7,050 nucleotides of DNA from Burkholderiales bacterium (GCA_005777205.1 SXNB01000115.1:1-7050), one strand, 5' to 3'. Counted from the first letter of the stretch, positions 1-6,216 are shown. The notes: generated by a model from the letters alone, not told the origin. Numbers and translations: made by a program.

Positions 1-809
1 GCGAAGTTCTGCTCCCGGTTGCGTGCGGTGATGCCCCAGACCGTGTTCTTGGCGTGGCCGTAGTCGCGCAGCGTCTGCAGCACCGCGACGCGCCCGGATT
101 GCTCCGTCACCCGCGCCAGCAGTGGCCGGTCGCCGGATTCGTCCCAGACGAACTCGTTCAGGCTGAACAGCGGCACCAGCGGGCCGCGGATGCGGTAGTA
201 GGTATGGCCGTCCTTCTTCCAGGACTCCATGTCCTTGCCGTGGCTGTCCCAGAACCCAGGCTGCAGACGGCGCGTGCCGGTGTAGAGCAGGTCGGTGTCC
301 TCCAGCACCGTGTCGTTGTAGTAGTCCTCGGCGGCGAGCCCCAGCGCCCGCGCCTTGATACGCATGTTGATGTCCTTGGACACCAGGATGACGTCGCGCT
401 GCGGCGCCTTAGTCTTCAGGTGGCGCACCACCGACAGGATCTGGTTGTCGGTCTTGCCGGCGGGCAGGGTCGCCGGCAGGTTGCCGTTGATGGCCTCGGT
501 CTGCAGGAACAGGCGCCCGGGGGCGTGCGGCCCGCCCTCGCGGGTGCGAAGCGGCAGCCCGGCGGCGATGTCGCCGCTCTTCGCTGAGACGATCTCGTCC
601 AGGAAGCGGCTCGCCTGGCGCGCGTTGCGCGCCACGTCCGAGAGGCCTTTCTTGTTCGAGTCGAGTTCCTCCAGCGTGCCCATCGGCAGGTAGAGGTCGT
701 GCTCCTCGAAGCGGAACAGGCTGGAGGGATCGTGCATCAGCACGTTGGTGTCGAGCACGAACAGCTTGGTGACGCAGGTGCGGGCGGGCTTGCGGGGGCG
801 TTTCGCCAT
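1..809 (-). CDS. PhoH-family protein, N-terminal PIN domain part (runs off left edge)
   Basis: This is the N-terminal 269 codons of a PIN-PhoH protein; the ATPase half lies beyond the left edge. I translated it from the ATG at 809. The PIN nuclease fold is visible from about residue 15: FVLDTNVLMHDP (Asp20), TLEELD (residues 45-50), KTDNQIL (Asp121) and VILVSKDINMRIKARALG (Asp146) supply the usual acidic metal-binding positions. The read ends in WGITARNREQNF, which matches the linker just before the P-loop ATPase in the family. Proteins of this type (YlaK/PhoH2-like) combine a PIN ribonuclease with an ATP-dependent helicase-like domain and are thought to act in RNA metabolism. The gene follows bcp by 58 bases with no promoter or terminator visible between them, so co-transcription is likely. 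No strong Shine-Dalgarno precedes the ATG. Identification is firm; the cellular role is only loosely known for the family. Confidence 0.93.
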   Translation of the reverse strand, partial: MAKRPRKPARTCVTKLFVLDTNVLMHDPSSLFRFEEHDLYLPMGTLEELDSNKKGLSDVARNARQASRFLDEIVSAKSGDIAAGLPLRTREGGPHAPGRLFLQTEAINGNLPATLPAGKTDNQILSVVRHLKTKAPQRDVILVSKDINMRIKARALGLAAEDYYNDTVLEDTDLLYTGTRRLQPGFWDSHGKDMESWKKDGHTYYRIRGPLVPLFSLNEFVWDESGDRPLLARVTEQSGRVAVLQTLRDYGHAKNTVWGITARNREQNF

Positions 810-867
810 AGCGGGAAGGGGTTCTGCGCTTGCGGTCTGTTCTTCTTGTTCCAGCGTTTGCGGACTG

Positions 868-1335
868 TCAGAGGGTCTTAACAAAGTCGAGTACCTCCTG
901 TGCGTGGCCTGGGACCTTCACACCGCGCCATTCGCGCATCAGCCTGCCCTCGCCGTCGATGACGAAGGTGCTGCGCTCGATGCCGCGGACCTTTTTTCCA
1001 TACAGGTTCTTCATCTTGATGACGCCGAACTGCCTGCAGGCCTCCTCGTTCGCGTCCGACAGAAGCTCGAATGGGAAGGCCAACTTCTGCTTGAAGTTGT
1101 CATGCGTCTTGAGCGAGTCGCGCGAGAGGCCGAAAACCTCGGCACCAGCCTTGCGGAACGCTGGGTGCAGGTCGCGGAAATGTTCGCCCTCGACCGTGCA
1201 GCCGGGGGTGTTGTCCTTGGGGTAGAAGTACAGGACCAGCTTCTTGCCGCGAAAGTCCGAGAGGCGGAACGTGCCGTTGCCGGTGGAGAGCAGGGAGAAG
1301 TCCTGCACTTTCGTTGCCGGAGCCTTACCCGGCAT
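868..1335 (-). CDS. bcp: Peroxiredoxin, Bcp/PrxQ family
   Basis: This 155-residue cytosolic thiol peroxidase should reduce hydrogen peroxide and organic hydroperoxides. The peroxidatic cysteine is Cys46 in PKDNTPGCT, the hallmark PxxxT(x)xC loop, preceded by the LVLYFYP strand. SRDSLKTHDNF (71-81), FPFELLSD (87-94) and the ERSTFVIDGEGR strand (120-131) complete the thioredoxin-like fold, and the length is normal. The resolving cysteine is unusual: E. coli Bcp has one five residues after the peroxidatic Cys, where Glu51 stands here, and the other PrxQ subclass has one in the NFC position, where Lys82 stands. The only other cysteine is Cys100 in EEACRQFGV, a position also conserved in E. coli Bcp but not its resolving residue. 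It therefore probably works as a 1-Cys enzyme or forms an atypical disulfide. The start is the ATG at 1335; another ATG at 1342 is out of frame. Its own promoter is probably the AT-richer stretch upstream. Confidence 0.95.
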   Translation of the reverse strand: MPGKAPATKVQDFSLLSTGNGTFRLSDFRGKKLVLYFYPKDNTPGCTVEGEHFRDLHPAFRKAGAEVFGLSRDSLKTHDNFKQKLAFPFELLSDANEEACRQFGVIKMKNLYGKKVRGIERSTFVIDGEGRLMREWRGVKVPGHAQEVLDFVKTL

Positions 1336-1384
1336 GAAGCATGAGTGCTAGCAAGTCGTCTCAACTAAGTGTTGCAACATCTTC

Positions 1385-1413
1385 ATTGAACATGTTTTCG
1401 GTGTTAGCCGCAA
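1385..1413 (-). promoter_or_regulatory. Candidate sigma-70 promoter for bcp-phoH
   Basis: On the minus strand TTGCGG (1413-1408) and TTCAAT (1390-1385) are separated by exactly 17 bases, in the only clearly AT-richer stretch between the upstream gene remnants and bcp. Initiation would fall near 1378, giving a leader of about 43 bases before the bcp ATG. Both hexamers match the consensus only partly (TTG and AAT are the best positions), so this is a position-based suggestion. Confidence 0.3.
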
Positions 1414-1449
1414 GTCCATCGCAGGAGACTGAAATAAAAGCTCTTTTTC

Positions 1450-1602
1450 AGGCGTGAAGACTTCGTAGATGCCCTCGACGCCACGCAGGTCGAAGGTCCC
1501 CATGCTGCGCAACGGCTACGTGACCTGCGCGGCGAACTCCGCCGAAACCAGCAGGGACACGCCTGCGTCCTTCGTTCTTGCCTGAATCCGGGCGGCGCGG
1601 AT
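1450..1602 (-). pseudogene. C-terminal remnant of a class III adenylate/guanylate cyclase
   Basis: Read in one frame on the minus strand, this stretch gives IRAARIQARTKDAGVSLLVS, then AEFAAQVT, a TAG stop (1518-1516), and then PLRSMGTFDLRGVEGIYEVF. This is the tail of class III nucleotidyl cyclases: the AARIQ..TKD.GV.LLVS helix-strand after the catalytic domain, and the terminal (L/M)G.F.LRGVEG..EVF strand. The catalytic metal-binding aspartates and the whole N-terminal part are missing. The stop replaces a position where Glu (GAG) would fit, so a single G-to-T change can explain it. After the TAG the frame stays open from an ATG at 1503 to a TAG at 1348 (51 codons), but the last ~33 residues look like no family. 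It starts just after the stop of the hydrolase remnant and is not expected to make a functional protein. The assignment rests on motif recognition by eye. Confidence 0.68.
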
Positions 1603-1616
1603 CGGCCGCTCCGCCC

Positions 1617-1799
1617 CTAGACGCCGGCGAGTAAGCGGCGCAGCTCCCGCAGCACGTCCGCGGGCTTCTCCTCTGGCAAGAAATAGCCGTAGTCGAGCGC
1701 CATACCGCGCACATCCTTCGCCCTCTCTTGCCAGTCGCGGATCAGGTCGAAGCTGCGCGCGACCACGCCCTTCGCGTCCCAGAGCGCCAGCACCGGCAT
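1617..1799 (-). pseudogene. C-terminal fragment of an alpha/beta hydrolase (haloacetate-dehalogenase-like)
   Basis: The 60-residue open frame begins MPVLALWDAKGVVARSFDL and ends with LPEEKPADVLRELRRLL. This is the last fifth of alpha/beta hydrolases of the haloacetate/fluoroacetate dehalogenase group, where the (C)PVLALWG.KG strand is followed by a helix and a GHFLPEE.P loop carrying the catalytic His. Here that loop reads GYFLPEE: Tyr39, codon TAT at 1685-1683, stands in the His position, one base from CAT. The nucleophile, acid and about 230 upstream residues are absent. In-frame sequence above the ATG is the shadow of the neighbouring flavoprotein gene, so similarity breaks at about 1800, only 14 bases after that gene's stop. 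A gene finder may call it a small CDS; I read it as a truncated, inactive 3' end left by a deletion or insertion. Confidence 0.75.
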
Positions 1800-1813
1800 C
1801 GAGCGGGACTCCC

Positions 1814-3031
1814 TCAGAGCCAGCGTTGCATCGGGTATCCGTTGCCGACCAGCCGCTGCAACGCGAGCGCCCCGATCTGGCGGCCCCAGTTGAACTCCTT
1901 GTACAGCAGCAGGAAACGCCAGATGTCGCGCACCACCAGCCGACGCTCGCGCCAGGATAGCGCAAGCAGCGCCGCCGGGAAATCTGCCTCGTGCGGCCTG
2001 CCGAAGGCGATCTTGAGGGGGTTCCACTGGTCGGTGGTGCGGCGAACCTCGGAGGCAATCATGCGCCGGTACATCTCCTGCACCGGCTTGCCGTGCAGGC
2101 GAGCCTCGACCACCGCCTCGCCGGCGATGGCGCCGGAATGCAGCGAGCAGCTCATGCCCTCGCCGATCATGTTGAGGAAGCCGGTGGCCTGGCCGGTGAT
2201 CAGGACATTGCCCTTGCCGAACACATAGCGATCGATGAGCGAGGGGCCGAAATTCTCGGCGCAGCCTTCCTCGTCCTCGTGCCCGGCGAGCCGAACCCCG
2301 TGCTTGTCCTCCAAGTAGCGCTTCACCTTCTTGTGGCGCGCGTCGAAGTTGTCGCCGCGCTTGAAGCCGACACCGACGATCTGGCGGCCGTCGCGCGCGT
2401 GGCTCCAGGTGTAGTGCCCCAGTTCCGGATGGAACCAGAAGTGGAAGTAGTCCTGGTCGAGCGGGCAGTCGACAATGTCGTGGAACTTCTGGCCGACGAA
2501 GAACCACGGGATCTGCTTCGGGTAGTCCGGATAGACAACCCGGGTGACCAGGGAACTGGGGCCGTCGGCGCCGATCACTTGGCGCGCGCGGTAGGTGAGT
2601 TCCTCGCCCTGGCTGCGGGCGCGGACCATGACGTGGTCACCTTTGTCCTCCAGGCCGACGAATGAGGTGCGGTCATGCACCTCGGCGCCGCTTCGCTTGA
2701 TCGCCCAGTAATCGGAGTACTTCCGGTGAAGGTGAGGCGTGGTGCCGCCGAAGAAATCCATCGTCAGAGGAATCAGGCAAGGGAAGTGGAAGGTGACGCC
2801 GCGGCAGGAGGTGGGCTCGTGCAGCGCCTCGCGCGGCAGCGGGCCGAAGTTCTCCAGGAGGAACCGGTAGCCGCGCGGCGACAGGATGCCGCTGCAGATC
2901 TTGTGCCGCGGCAGTTCCTTGCGCTCCAGGATCACGGTCTCCAGGCCGGCATCCACGGTGCGCTTGGCCGCCGCCGCCGCCGACAGGCTGGCGCCGACGA
3001 TCAGAGTGTGCACGTCGCGCACGGCGCTCAC
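1814..3031 (-). CDS. FAD-dependent oxidoreductase, geranylgeranyl reductase (FixC/COG0644) family
   Basis: This is a 405-residue flavoprotein of the p-hydroxybenzoate-hydroxylase fold. Family features are an N-terminal Rossmann strand (HTLIVGA), the ribose-binding Glu36 in VILERKELPRHKICSGILSP (the PRxKxCxG motif of GGR-type enzymes), GADGPSS at 154-160, and LITGQATGFLNMIGEG at 277-292, equivalent to the GDAAGF..P..GEG motif. Relatives reduce isoprenoid double bonds, for example in archaeal and plant lipids or quinone side chains, often with ferredoxin as donor; the substrate here is unknown. Oddities: GxGxxG reads GASLSA, the motif Asp is Gln281, and YWAIKR runs directly into SGAEVHDR, skipping the FDxxLxxxA helix expected between them. 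Translation starts at a GTG that overlaps the stop of the Fe-S gene (GTGA), implying translational coupling and possibly electron transfer from that protein. The frame is intact, so it may be a divergent active enzyme or one losing FAD binding. Confidence 0.85.
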   Translation of the reverse strand: MSAVRDVHTLIVGASLSAAAAAKRTVDAGLETVILERKELPRHKICSGILSPRGYRFLLENFGPLPREALHEPTSCRGVTFHFPCLIPLTMDFFGGTTPHLHRKYSDYWAIKRSGAEVHDRTSFVGLEDKGDHVMVRARSQGEELTYRARQVIGADGPSSLVTRVVYPDYPKQIPWFFVGQKFHDIVDCPLDQDYFHFWFHPELGHYTWSHARDGRQIVGVGFKRGDNFDARHKKVKRYLEDKHGVRLAGHEDEEGCAENFGPSLIDRYVFGKGNVLITGQATGFLNMIGEGMSCSLHSGAIAGEAVVEARLHGKPVQEMYRRMIASEVRRTTDQWNPLKIAFGRPHEADFPAALLALSWRERRLVVRDIWRFLLLYKEFNWGRQIGALALQRLVGNGYPMQRWL

Positions 3032-3948
3032 AGGTCCCCCAGATGCACCACCGGCCGGTCGGTGACCGCAGCGAACACCGCGCAGTCGTGCGCATCTTCG
3101 ACCACCACGCGTTCGAAGTTGCGTCCCTCCAGGATCCAGTTCGCCTGCTCGGCGGCGTCGAGTGCACGCAGCCCGAGCCGATTCTGCGCGCTCGAAGCCG
3201 TGGTGGGGATGGCCAGGCGCTGCAGGTCCAGGTTCGTTTCCAGGCCGATGTCCACCCGCAGGGCATCGTAGTGCCCGGCCAGGCGCGCGTGGTCAGCGTG
3301 GAAGGCGCGAGGCTCGATTACGTAGAGGTCGCGGGCGCGCAGCTTGCTGCGCACCGATGGCAACGCACTTAGCGCGATGCCGAGGCTGTCGATGTGCTTC
3401 CCGGGCAGCCAGGCGTGCAGTTGCCGCAGCAGCAGGCCATCGGCGGCGACTAAGCGGGTGGCCGCAGCGAGCCCGGCAAGGAACTGCGTGAGTCGGGCAG
3501 GCGGGACCCTGGCGCCCGCTTCAAGCGCCAGGCTGATGTCGGCGCCATCATCGGCAGCCAAGCCGGCGCCGAGCGATGCGGCGATACGCGCCAAGCGCGC
3601 GGCGTCGGCGCGCAGCGCCACATCTGGCAGGATTAGCGTGCCGCTCACTGTGGCGGTCGCCTGCGCCGGCCGAGATTCGGGAGCCGGCGCGAGCGGATGC
3701 TTGCGGCGCAGGTCCAGGATCAGGTCCACCAGCGGAATCTCCTCCGGGCAGGCCGGCTCGCAGGAGCCGCACAACGTGCAGCTGGCGATCGAGGTGCCAA
3801 GCTCGGCCGCGGTGGCGCCGTGTTGCAATGCCTTGGCGCGGCCGTGCGGCGTGAGGCGGATGTCGCGCGTCTGACGCCAGACCGGACAGGCGAGCAGGCA
3901 CAGATCGCAGCCGCTGCAGGAGGAGTGGGAGGCCGCAGGACGGGTCAC
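3028..3948 (-). CDS. Two-cluster [4Fe-4S] ferredoxin-type protein, GlcF/HdrD-like, with degenerate CCG domain
   Basis: The 306-residue protein opens with two ferredoxin motifs, CSGCDLCLLACP (Cys11, 14, 17, 21) and CTLCGSCEPACP (Cys57, 60, 63, 67). It should bind two [4Fe-4S] clusters, as in the iron-sulfur subunits of glycolate oxidase (GlcF), LutA and heterodisulfide reductase. The C-terminal part looks like a single cysteine-rich (CCG) domain whose cysteines are mostly gone: IPTTASSA stands where IPCCGAGG is usual, FHADHARL where a PCHL-type motif is usual, and only one Cys remains in VVVEDAHDCAVF. It probably relays electrons between flavoproteins in the cytosol. It starts at a GTG four bases after the upstream oxidase stop and overlaps the downstream flavoprotein start, so it sits between two FAD enzymes both physically and probably electronically. 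The cluster motifs are certain; the partner and substrate are inferred. Confidence 0.88.
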   Translation of the reverse strand: MTRPAASHSSCSGCDLCLLACPVWRQTRDIRLTPHGRAKALQHGATAAELGTSIASCTLCGSCEPACPEEIPLVDLILDLRRKHPLAPAPESRPAQATATVSGTLILPDVALRADAARLARIAASLGAGLAADDGADISLALEAGARVPPARLTQFLAGLAAATRLVAADGLLLRQLHAWLPGKHIDSLGIALSALPSVRSKLRARDLYVIEPRAFHADHARLAGHYDALRVDIGLETNLDLQRLAIPTTASSAQNRLGLRALDAAEQANWILEGRNFERVVVEDAHDCAVFAAVTDRPVVHLGDL

Positions 3949-3952
3949 GAAA

Positions 3953-5509
3953 TCAAAATATCACATCGCGGTTGAGGATCATGGCCGGGTCAGCCTTGCG
4001 CTTGAGCGCCAGGTGGCGTTCGACGAGCGCGTCGCCGAATGCGCGCCGGATGTAGCCCTTCATCATGCCGCCGAAGCGGTAGTAGCTTCCGCCCAGATCG
4101 AGGCCGATGTCGTAGATCGCGTTCTTGAACGACTGCAGCGTGTCCCGGCTCCAGATGTCGTCCCCGAGCAGCGGCTCGAACTCGCAGCCGTAGGCCCAAC
4201 CCTGCGCGTCAGGCGGGATGCAGCTCAGTTCATAGTGCGGCCGGTGATCCTCGCGCAGGCGGATGCCGACGCAATACAGGGTGTAGTAAGGAAAGTATCG
4301 CTTGCACACCGCGTTGCCGCGCTCCACCGCTTCGACGAACTTGTCCGCCGAGGTGGCGAGGTCGGGGATCACCATCTGTCGCCCGCCCCAGAATTTCCAC
4401 ACCGCACGCGAGAATACCACGGTGCGGTCGTGCATCTTCCCGTCCCGCATGTGCTCGGGCCGGCGGAACTCCGGGAACAGCTGGCGCTTGCGTCGAAGCA
4501 GGAACAGCGCTTCCTTCAGGTTCCACGGCCGCAACGCGTAGTGCGCCGCCATGCGCAGCGCGAACCCGGCCTCGCCGCTGCCGCGCAGCCCGGCGTGCCA
4601 GCGCGCGTCAAACTCCGCCTCGCGCTGGTCGGAATCGAAGGCGACCAGCAGCGTGATCGCCTTGTCCATCATGGTCAGGATGCCGGAGTAGTCGCTGGCG
4701 TCGCCGCGCTCTAGCCGCTGCAGGTCCTCGATCGCGGTGCGCAGCGATGAGTAATAGTAGTAGCGCATTTTAAGCGGCGTGTAGGGCCGGATGGAGAGCG
4801 TCGCCTCAGTGATGACGCCGAACTGGCCGTAGCCCAGGATGACGCGCTGGAACAGCTCTGCGTTCTCGCTGTCCGAGCACTCCGTGATCTCGCCAGTGGG
4901 CGTGACCACTTGCAGCGCGATTGCCTGGTCCGCGCTGCAACCCAGGCGCGGCGAGTTGACGTCGATGCCGCCCACGCCCAACGTGCCGCCGACCGAGGAG
5001 GTCAGGTTGAGCGGCGCGGACAGGTAGTCCAAGCCAAGGCGGCGCAGGGACTCAGCGAGGCTCGCCCAGAAGATACCCGCCTGAGCGCGAACCTGCAGTT
5101 TCGCGGTGTCGATGGCGATGACACGGCTCATGCCGGTCATGTCGAGCAGCAGACCGCCGAAGGCGACCGACTCGCCTTCCGTCGTCAGGCCACCGCCGCG
5201 CACGGTCACCGGCACCCGATGCGCCTGCGCCGCTTTCAGGATGGTGGAAACCTGCAGCGAGCTGCGCGCGATCACCACGCCGTGCGGCATGCCGTAGGCG
5301 GTGCCGCCGGCGTCGGTCGAAAACGTGCCGCGTAGATGCGACGCATCGATCACCTCGATGCCCTCTGCGGTCAATTGCGCGGCGAATGCAGGCCAGCCGG
5401 CGCCCTGCCAGCGGGCGGGGTTGGTTTGCTGCCGGGGAATGCCGATGAGGGCATCGGACGCGACCGGGTCGGGCGGAATCACGCCCGGTTCGATGTCAGG
5501 AATCCGCAT
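3953..5509 (-). CDS. FAD-linked oxidase (VAO/PCMH fold), cytokinin-dehydrogenase/GlcD-like
   Basis: This is a 518-residue flavoprotein. The FAD-binding PCMH domain spans about residues 70-245: VTVRGGGLTTEGESVAFGG (101-119), the pyrophosphate-binding stretch SSVGGTLGVGGIDVNSPRLG (171-190) and YGQFGVITEATL (227-238). A substrate domain follows, and the end, KRKADPAMILNRDVIF, resembles the DPkxiL...IF tail of cytokinin dehydrogenases and related oxidases. Such enzymes oxidise an alcohol, hydroxy acid or amine and pass electrons to oxygen or a partner. At the RGxGHS site, where relatives attach FAD covalently through His, this protein has Leu108, so FAD is probably non-covalent. No signal peptide or Tat motif is seen, so it is likely cytosolic. 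The ATG is one base after the stop of the small membrane protein, and the Fe-S gene follows after four bases, as in glycolate-oxidase-like operons. The substrate cannot be read from the sequence; DprE1-type epimerase oxidases share the fold but match less well. Confidence 0.87.
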   Translation of the reverse strand: MRIPDIEPGVIPPDPVASDALIGIPRQQTNPARWQGAGWPAFAAQLTAEGIEVIDASHLRGTFSTDAGGTAYGMPHGVVIARSSLQVSTILKAAQAHRVPVTVRGGGLTTEGESVAFGGLLLDMTGMSRVIAIDTAKLQVRAQAGIFWASLAESLRRLGLDYLSAPLNLTSSVGGTLGVGGIDVNSPRLGCSADQAIALQVVTPTGEITECSDSENAELFQRVILGYGQFGVITEATLSIRPYTPLKMRYYYYSSLRTAIEDLQRLERGDASDYSGILTMMDKAITLLVAFDSDQREAEFDARWHAGLRGSGEAGFALRMAAHYALRPWNLKEALFLLRRKRQLFPEFRRPEHMRDGKMHDRTVVFSRAVWKFWGGRQMVIPDLATSADKFVEAVERGNAVCKRYFPYYTLYCVGIRLREDHRPHYELSCIPPDAQGWAYGCEFEPLLGDDIWSRDTLQSFKNAIYDIGLDLGGSYYRFGGMMKGYIRRAFGDALVERHLALKRKADPAMILNRDVIF

Positions 5510-5510
5510 G

Positions 5511-5843
5511 TCAGGACCGCACGACGAGGACCACGCCGAGAATGATGAAGCCGATGCCCACCAGCTTCATCGCCGCGAGGCTCTCGCCTAGCAGCCACCA
5601 CGCCAGCACCGCGTTGAGCGCGAAGCCCAGAGACACCTTCGGGTAGGTGACACTGACGGGCGTTTTCGCGAGCGTCAGGACCCAGACCACGCGGCTGAAG
5701 GCATAGCAGACGGTGACACCGATCATCCTTGGCGCCAGCGCCCAGCCCACCGGTGTCGCGTTGGTGCCGGCCTTGAGCAGCAACTGCGCGGCGCTGCAAA
5801 GCACCACGGCAAGAAGGATGTACGAGAGGCTCAGCTCACTCAT
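5511..5843 (-). CDS. Small four-helix DMT-superfamily membrane protein (ArnE/ArnF- or EamA-like)
   Basis: The protein has 110 residues and four hydrophobic segments: about 5-25 (YILLAVVLCSAAQLLLKAG), 35-57, 62-84 and 88-109. It belongs to the drug/metabolite transporter superfamily in its half-size form. The second half (VTYPKVSLGF, then WWLLGESL and IGFIILGVVLV) matches the pattern of ArnE, a subunit of the aminoarabinose-undecaprenyl-phosphate flippase, better than EmrE. The essential EmrE Glu14 position, eight residues before the conserved Lys, is Cys here, so it is unlikely to be a proton-coupled drug exporter. Half-size members work as homo- or heterodimers; no second subunit lies in this window. 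The start is set by the ATGA overlap with the Mth938 gene; the longer frame to 5906 only adds shadow sequence. It precedes the oxidase by one base and could move, or bring to the membrane, that module's substrate (inference). Confidence 0.82.
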   Translation of the reverse strand: MSELSLSYILLAVVLCSAAQLLLKAGTNATPVGWALAPRMIGVTVCYAFSRVVWVLTLAKTPVSVTYPKVSLGFALNAVLAWWLLGESLAAMKLVGIGFIILGVVLVVRS

Positions 5844-6208
5844 GCGACCAGCAATGCCGCGGCGACCCGCCGCTCCTCGGCCATGAGGATGTTGTAGGTG
5901 CGGCACGCGGCCGCGGTGTCCATCACCTCGACGCCGACACGCGCTTGCATCAGCGCCTGCGTGAGTCGTGGATGCGGGAAGCGCTGGCGCGCGCCGGTGC
6001 CTAGCAGAACAATCTCCGGCTTCGCCTCGGCAAGGGACGCGAAGTCCTCGGCGCGCAGCGCGTCAAACCTGGCCACCGGCCAGTCGATGAGGCAGTCGGG
6101 AAACACGATCAGGCTCGATTCGTGGCGCTCGCCGTTGACAGCGAACCAGCCTTCGCCGTAGGCGGTGAAGGTGTTGCGGGCGGAAGGGGCATGGGCGTGA
6201 AGCTTCAT
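5840..6208 (-). CDS. Mth938-like (DUF498/NDUFAF3-type) domain protein
   Basis: This 122-residue protein fills the whole Mth938 domain. Its conserved core is clear: PEIVLLGTGARQRFPHPRL (64-82) and the C-terminal GVEVMDTAAACRTYNILMAE (92-111). The family includes archaeal Mth938, human AAMDC and the mitochondrial complex I assembly factor NDUFAF3; the bacterial role is not established. The start is the ATG at 6208, giving the usual MKLH..... N-terminus; the longer frame to 6433 is the toxin gene read out of frame. It begins eight bases after the toxin stop and ends in an ATGA overlap with the DMT gene. In betaproteobacteria this gene is commonly near alaC, bcp and phoH (from memory), so it appears to be native here while its neighbours on both sides look added. 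Confidence 0.92.
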   Translation of the reverse strand: MKLHAHAPSARNTFTAYGEGWFAVNGERHESSLIVFPDCLIDWPVARFDALRAEDFASLAEAKPEIVLLGTGARQRFPHPRLTQALMQARVGVEVMDTAAACRTYNILMAEERRVAAALLVA

Positions 6209-6216
6209 GGCGTGGC

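Noticed and set aside
1348..1503. 51-codon open frame as a separate small gene
   Set aside because: Its first third is the cyclase tail continuing from upstream of the TAG; no ribosome site or family match for the rest.
1591..1615. GC-rich hairpin (5+4 bp, one mismatch) just after the hydrolase-remnant stop, a possible terminator
   Set aside because: No T-run follows on the minus strand, and the bases fit cyclase-remnant codons; high GC makes such stems common.
1617..2507. 296-codon frame as one full-length hydrolase gene
   Set aside because: Only its last 60 residues resemble a protein family; the rest is the flavoprotein gene read in another frame.
1991..2665. Long plus-strand open frame (224 codons) and others opposite the redox genes
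   Set aside because: Composition is typical of antisense shadows in GC-rich DNA, and the minus-strand frame carries clear flavoprotein motifs.
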